From Bacteroidia bacterium (GTDB lineage Bacteria > Bacteroidota > Bacteroidia > NS11-12g > UBA9320), in NCBI GenBank assembly GCA_029253325.1, contig JAQWZS010000093.1, forward strand, positions 1 through 10,338: DNA of 10,338 nt, given 5' to 3'. Under the pieces are notes generated by a model. That model had not been told where the DNA came from and ran no database searches. It was given only the letters and a program-made list of their open reading frames with translations. Of the stretch, positions 6,144-10,338 are shown one piece after another. How positions within the stretch are numbered: position 1 is the stretch's first letter; every line of letters begins with the position of its first letter. Position numbers and translations under genes: made by a program.

Positions 6144-6946
6144 GGTATAGTGGTTTGCTAATTTTAAGTGTATTGATTATCTCATGCGGAGAGAATACTT
6201 TTCAGAAACAAGGAGATGTATTTTATAAAAAAGGTCAATCTAATTGTACTGAAATTAAAAATCACTGGCTGCTTGACATAAAAGCAGAAAACCCTAATGA
6301 TTCTATATATCTTGATACCCGTCAATTGGGCAGGAAAATAGAAATTCATCGATTGAATACCGATACTACATCCGCATTTATTCAACTATTGAGTTCTACT
6401 TGTAAGGGGGATAGCATTCAGTTTAAAATTATGGCTCATGATTTTTATACTGCTCTTAAAGGAAGCGTACCGAAATACTTAAACGATAGTGATTATGTGA
6501 ATACAACGCTGTGGATGAGTGATAAGTTGAGTGATATTGAACACATTGCTTATAAGAAAGCATTTGAGAGTAATCAAATTGAAAAATTTATAAGTAGTCA
6601 AAGGTGGAATGGAATTCGTGATTCTTCAACATTGATTTATTATGAAAAACTTAAATCTAATGCTAATCAACAGCCAAAACATAGCAAGGCTAAAATAAAA
6701 TATGTTTTAAAAAGATTGAATGGTCAGGTGATCTATTATACAAAAAATGATGAGCCATTTATTTTTGACATTTCTGACGATGGAGTCATTGGCGGAATTC
6801 GATTCTTAGCCAGTAAATTATCAAAAGGTGAGAGTCTTCGAGCTATTGTGCCTTCTGACTTGGCATATGGTGCCTCTGGAAATTATGTGATTTCCGGTTA
6901 TACTCCAGTAATTATAGAAATGGAATTATTGGAATATGTGTTATGA
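6140..6946 (+). CDS. FKBP-type peptidyl-prolyl isomerase lipoprotein with two FKBP-like halves
   Basis: A 268-residue lipoprotein. Residues 1-16 are a lipoprotein signal peptide ending in the lipobox IIS-Cys16, so the mature protein should be lipid-anchored, probably facing the periplasm. The C-terminal half (about 185-268) is FKBP-like: FIFDIS, VIGGI (216-220), KGE (229-231), LAYGASG (241-247) and the final strand IIEMELLEYV. Of the FKBP12 pocket, the Val-Ile pair and the Tyr of AYG are kept, but the Trp after VIxG is Ile220 and the Phe-Asp pair is not evident. The N-terminal half (about 36-130) has a weaker FKBP-like pattern, FIQLLSSTCKGDSIQFKIMA, suggesting a degenerate first domain. Isomerase activity is therefore uncertain; a chaperone role is possible. 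A GldI-like gliding-motility lipoprotein is a known FKBP of this phylum and may be related, but I would not assign it. Coupled by ATGA overlaps to both neighbours. Confidence 0.82.
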   Translation: MRYSGLLILSVLIISCGENTFQKQGDVFYKKGQSNCTEIKNHWLLDIKAENPNDSIYLDTRQLGRKIEIHRLNTDTTSAFIQLLSSTCKGDSIQFKIMAHDFYTALKGSVPKYLNDSDYVNTTLWMSDKLSDIEHIAYKKAFESNQIEKFISSQRWNGIRDSSTLIYYEKLKSNANQQPKHSKAKIKYVLKRLNGQVIYYTKNDEPFIFDISDDGVIGGIRFLASKLSKGESLRAIVPSDLAYGASGNYVISGYTPVIIEMELLEYVL

Positions 6947-8685
6947 TTGGATTGAAATTTATTTTAGAAATTAGAAAAAAATTTAATCATTTATTGGATG
7001 ACGATTCAAGGAAAAAGTATTCTTTGATAATCTTTCTTAGCATTGTTAATGCAATCTTAGAGCTAGCTGGTGTTTCCTTACTTCTTTATACAATTCTTGC
7101 AATATTTGAACCTGATTTCATTGAAAAGTTTCAGCTTACGTCTTATTTATATTATTCAATGAATGTAAATAGTCCTCAGTTTTTTGTGTTGTTTTTGACA
7201 GGAGGACTCTTTCTTTTATATGTGATTAAAAATATACTCCTTATTCAAATTAGTAAACTGCAGATCAGATATTCTTTTTCGATAAACGAACAGATATCGA
7301 ATGATTATTACAGAGACCTCATTGAAAGTGATTTAGTCTATTTTAATTCTCAAGATTCAACTCATATAATGAATAATATTATGGGAGCCACGTTGAATTT
7401 TTCTGAGAGTATTTTATTATCAAGCGTTTTATTCATTTCTGAATGGTTTATCGTTACAATCTTGCTAGGTGCCGTATTGATTTTTCAACCTTGGTTATTC
7501 TTATTTGTCTTTATCGTACTTGTTCCTACGGCAGGGGCATTAGTTTATTTCAACAAAAAAAGTATAGAGGAGATTAGTAAAGAAGAGCATGAATTGATCC
7601 CTAAAATTTATGACAACATCAATCATTTAACTCGAGGAATCTCTACTATAAAGCTGTGGAGTAGTGAATCTTATTTTATAAAAAACTATCAAGTTTTTAG
7701 AGATAGAGTTTATACTTTGAAAAGTAGTATTTATCTAAAATCTAATTATATACCTGTCAGAACGTACGAAGTAATTGCTATTGCGGGGTTGCTTTGTGTG
7801 GTTGTTTATGGTACTTATGTTGATTTGGAAGTTTCTAGTATTGTGGCATATATATCAATTTATGCTGCAGTTTCTTTTAGAATCCTTCCAAGCATTAATC
7901 GGATAATTACGTCTTCAAATAATTTAGCATCCAGGAGTCATGTCTTGGATTACTTAATTGCTAATAAAACAGATAATAAAATTTATAATAGACAGAATCA
8001 ATTGGAGTTTAATCACCAAATTGAACTAAGTAAAGCAGACTTTTTTTATTCAGGTTGTGATCCTATTTTGAGTTCAGTATCTATGACCGTATCTAAAGGA
8101 GATTTTATTGGCTTGATAGGAGAAAGTGGATCGGGCAAATCAACAGTGCTACTTCTTGTTTCATCATTATTAATAGCACAAAAAGGACAACTTAAAATCG
8201 ATGGGGTTTCAATTGATTCCTCTAATGTGTCAGATTATCGGTATTTGTTTTCATATGTTAATCAAGATGTTTTTATGTTAAATGATACTATTTTGAAAAA
8301 CATTGCATTTGCAGATGCGAACCCAAATCAAGCCAAAATTAAAGATTGTCTGAACAAGGTAAATTTAACAAATTGGGTTGAAAGTTTACCTAATGGCATA
8401 CATACTTCTATTGGTGAGCTGGGAAGTCAAATAAGCGGAGGTCAACGTCAAAGGATTGCCATTGCAAGGGCTTTGTATAAAGATTCAGAAATTTTTCTCT
8501 TTGACGAGATATCTAATAACCTTGATGAAGAAAGTAAGGCAGAGATACTGAAGACAATGAAAGCAATAAAAAGGGAAGGTAAAACTGCCATTTTTGTTAC
8601 TCATAATAGAGAAGAATTAGAAATTTGTAATGTGATCTATTCTATAGAAAACAATAAAATCAATAGGAAGGAAGAATTACTTTAA
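6943..8685 (+). CDS. ABC exporter, PglK/MsbA-like (fused membrane and ATPase domains)
   Basis: A 580-residue half-transporter that should act as a homodimer in the inner membrane. The membrane domain (about 25-320) has hydrophobic segments near 27-52, 80-101, 156-181, 183-203, 275-291 and 297-312. The ATPase domain follows with Walker A GESGSGKS (393-400), Q-loop Gln441, signature ISGGQ (497-501), Walker B IFLFDE with catalytic Glu522, D-loop NNLDEE and switch His554, all intact. The membrane half, in particular SFRILPSINRIITS (311-324) just before the ATPase linker, closely resembles Campylobacter PglK, the flippase for lipid-linked oligosaccharides. A lipid or lipid-linked glycan substrate is thus the best guess, but no glycosyltransferase genes are present here and peptide or drug export cannot be excluded. 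The start is the ATG at 6943, overlapping the FKBP stop. The 3' end overlaps the convergent infB gene by 9 bases. Confidence 0.92.
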   Translation: MIGLKFILEIRKKFNHLLDDDSRKKYSLIIFLSIVNAILELAGVSLLLYTILAIFEPDFIEKFQLTSYLYYSMNVNSPQFFVLFLTGGLFLLYVIKNILLIQISKLQIRYSFSINEQISNDYYRDLIESDLVYFNSQDSTHIMNNIMGATLNFSESILLSSVLFISEWFIVTILLGAVLIFQPWLFLFVFIVLVPTAGALVYFNKKSIEEISKEEHELIPKIYDNINHLTRGISTIKLWSSESYFIKNYQVFRDRVYTLKSSIYLKSNYIPVRTYEVIAIAGLLCVVVYGTYVDLEVSSIVAYISIYAAVSFRILPSINRIITSSNNLASRSHVLDYLIANKTDNKIYNRQNQLEFNHQIELSKADFFYSGCDPILSSVSMTVSKGDFIGLIGESGSGKSTVLLLVSSLLIAQKGQLKIDGVSIDSSNVSDYRYLFSYVNQDVFMLNDTILKNIAFADANPNQAKIKDCLNKVNLTNWVESLPNGIHTSIGELGSQISGGQRQRIAIARALYKDSEIFLFDEISNNLDEESKAEILKTMKAIKREGKTAIFVTHNREELEICNVIYSIENNKINRKEELL

Positions 8686-10338
8686 CTTTCTGGCAACTTC
8701 TACTTCTCTGAAGCCTTCTATTAAATCAAATTCTTGTATATCGTTACAGTTTCGAATTTGAATACCACATTCATATCCTTTAGCAACCTCTTTAACATCA
8801 TCCTTAAATCGTTTGAGAGCTTCTATTTCTCCAGTATAAACAACTACACCATCACGGATAAGACGAACTTTATTGTCTCGGAGCATCTTACCTTCAGTTT
8901 GCATACATCCGGCAACAATACCAACTTTTGATATTTTGAATACTTCTCTAACTTCTGCTGTACCCGTGATTTCTTCCTCAAGATCTGGGACTAACATTCC
9001 TTCCATTGCGGCTTTAATCTCTTCAATGGCTTTATAGATGATACTATATTGCTTGATTTCAACACCTTCTGATTCAGCTAGTTTTCTAGCTGAAGGCATT
9101 GGTCTTACTTGAAACCCAATAACAATGGCATCAGAAGCTTTGGCCAATAAGATGTCGTTATCGGTAATTGGTCCAACAGATTTTTGTATAATTTTTACTT
9201 CAATCTCCTCAGTAGATAGTTTCATTAACGAGTCTGAAAGAGCTTCAGAACTTCCATCCACATCTGCTTTGATGATTAATTTTAATTCTTGGAAGTTGCC
9301 AATTGCTAATCTTTTACCAATTGTATCCAAGGTCAGCATTGATGTTGAACGAATATCTTGTTCACGTTGCAACTGCTCACGCTTATTTGCAATTTCTTTA
9401 GCTGTTGATTCGTCAACCATGACTTGGAAAGTCTCTCCAGCAGCAGGTGCAGCAGAAAACCCAAGTATAGATATAGGGGATGCTGGTCCAGCTTCTTTAA
9501 CAATTTGACCACGCTCATTAAACATGGCTTTGACTCTTGCATAGTGCTGCCCAGCCACAAGAGCATCACCCACTCGAAGTGTACCCTCTTGAACGAGCAT
9601 CGAGGCAACAACACCTCGTCCTTTTTCTATTTTGGCTTCTAAAACTCCTCCTTTTGCATTTTTGTCAGGATTAGCTTTTAGCTCTAGCATTTCAGCTTCA
9701 AGAGATACTTTCTCTAGGAGTTCATCAATGTTAATGCCATTTTTTGCAGATATTTCTGCAGTTTGGAATTTACCGCCCCATTCTTCTACCAATATATTCA
9801 TAGCAGACAAAGCTTCTCTAACTTTATCAGGGTTAGCTCCATCTTTATCTATTTTATTGAATGCAAAAACAATTGGAACATTAGCCGCTTGTGCGTGACT
9901 AATTGCCTCTTTGGTCTGAGGCATAACAGCATCATCCGCTGCAATGACAATAATTGCGATATCAGTAACCTGAGCACCACGGGCACGCATTGCCGTAAAG
10001 GCTTCGTGACCTGGTGTATCAATGAAAGTCATTCGATCACCACTTTTGAGTTTAACTTCATAAGCAGCTACGTGTTGAGTGATACCACCAGCTTCACCAG
10101 CAATAACATTGGCTTTTCTTATATGATCTAGTAATGAAGTTTTTCCATGGTCAACATGGCCCATTACTGTAACAATTGGATGACGTGGTTTAAGATCTTC
10201 TGGATTGTCTTGTTCTTCTTCTATTTCGATAGTTTCATCTGCATCAACAAAGTTGATTTCATATCCAAACTCTTCCGCAACAATTTGTATGGTTTCTGCA
10301 TCTAAACGCTGGTTGATTGATACCATCATTCCCAATGA
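8677..10338 (-). CDS. infB: Translation initiation factor IF-2, C-terminal 553 residues (5' end beyond window)
   Basis: IF-2 is the GTPase that brings initiator fMet-tRNA to the 30S subunit and promotes 50S joining. The visible part starts inside the end of the IF2 N-domain (SLGMMVSINQRLDAET) and continues through linker, G domain, domain II and the C-terminal domains that bind fMet-tRNA. The GTPase motifs are GHVDHGKT (about 60-67 of the visible part), GGITQ, DTPGH, NKID and SAK, in that order and intact, with the switch His in DTPGH. Bacteroidota IF-2 is usually over 900 residues, so roughly 400 or more residues lie beyond 10338. The frame is open to the last base of the window, so the TTG at 10335 and nearby ATGs are internal. 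The gene ends LKRFKDDVKEVAKGYECG...RKLK, a normal C-terminus. It converges on the ABC gene with a 9-base overlap. Confidence 0.97.
   Translation of the reverse strand, partial: SLGMMVSINQRLDAETIQIVAEEFGYEINFVDADETIEIEEEQDNPEDLKPRHPIVTVMGHVDHGKTSLLDHIRKANVIAGEAGGITQHVAAYEVKLKSGDRMTFIDTPGHEAFTAMRARGAQVTDIAIIVIAADDAVMPQTKEAISHAQAANVPIVFAFNKIDKDGANPDKVREALSAMNILVEEWGGKFQTAEISAKNGINIDELLEKVSLEAEMLELKANPDKNAKGGVLEAKIEKGRGVVASMLVQEGTLRVGDALVAGQHYARVKAMFNERGQIVKEAGPASPISILGFSAAPAAGETFQVMVDESTAKEIANKREQLQREQDIRSTSMLTLDTIGKRLAIGNFQELKLIIKADVDGSSEALSDSLMKLSTEEIEVKIIQKSVGPITDNDILLAKASDAIVIGFQVRPMPSARKLAESEGVEIKQYSIIYKAIEEIKAAMEGMLVPDLEEEITGTAEVREVFKISKVGIVAGCMQTEGKMLRDNKVRLIRDGVVVYTGEIEALKRFKDDVKEVAKGYECGIQIRNCNDIQEFDLIEGFREVEVARKLK

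Noticed and set aside
9125..10131. Several plus-strand open frames of 72 to 127 codons
   Set aside because: They lie opposite infB, whose reading frame is intact and highly conserved; their translations show no domain and arise from codon bias on the other strand.
10330..10335. A start codon for infB near the right edge (TTG at 10335 or the ATGs just after it)
   Set aside because: The frame continues upstream to the window end with the IF-2 N-domain residues Ser-Leu-Gly-Met-Met, so these are internal codons.

Overview
The window comes from a low-GC, AT-rich bacterial chromosome, almost certainly Bacteroidota (Flavobacteriia- or Cytophagia-like). Supporting points are the Prc-type carboxy-terminal protease with an N-terminal signal anchor, a short lipoprotein FKBP next to a DHH phosphoesterase and ndk, IF2 and photolyase sequences typical of the phylum, absence of Shine-Dalgarno sequences before the genes, and TAnnTTTG-like promoter boxes. 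Coding density is very high, there is no mobile element, CRISPR array, tRNA or rRNA, and no stretch of 300 bases lacks a gene.

Bases 1-2394 hold a photolyase/cryptochrome-linked module. On the minus strand a compact short-chain dehydrogenase (195-866) is followed after 20 bases by a 53-residue DUF2256 zinc-ribbon gene (13-174), which overlaps the start of a further gene leaving the window (1-16). Divergent to these, on the plus strand, is a photolyase/cryptochrome-family flavoprotein (940-2394). Both the dehydrogenase and the photolyase-like protein lack residues considered central to the classical members of their families, so this is the most interesting part of the window: a probable light- or flavin-linked system whose chemistry cannot be read off from the textbook enzymes.

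Bases 2402-5061 hold two minus-strand housekeeping genes: ndk (4645-5061), then a 161-base spacer with two hairpins and direct repeats, then the periplasmic tail-specific protease prc (2402-4483), which meets the photolyase gene tail to tail with a 7-base gap.

Bases 5136-8685 form a tight plus-strand operon divergent from ndk: a DHH/DHHA1 phosphoesterase (NrnA-like), an FKBP-type lipoprotein, and a PglK/MsbA-like ABC exporter, each pair joined by an ATGA stop/start overlap. The operon ends by overlapping, tail to tail by 9 bases, the minus-strand infB gene (8677 to beyond 10338), of which the window holds the C-terminal 553 residues of translation initiation factor IF-2.
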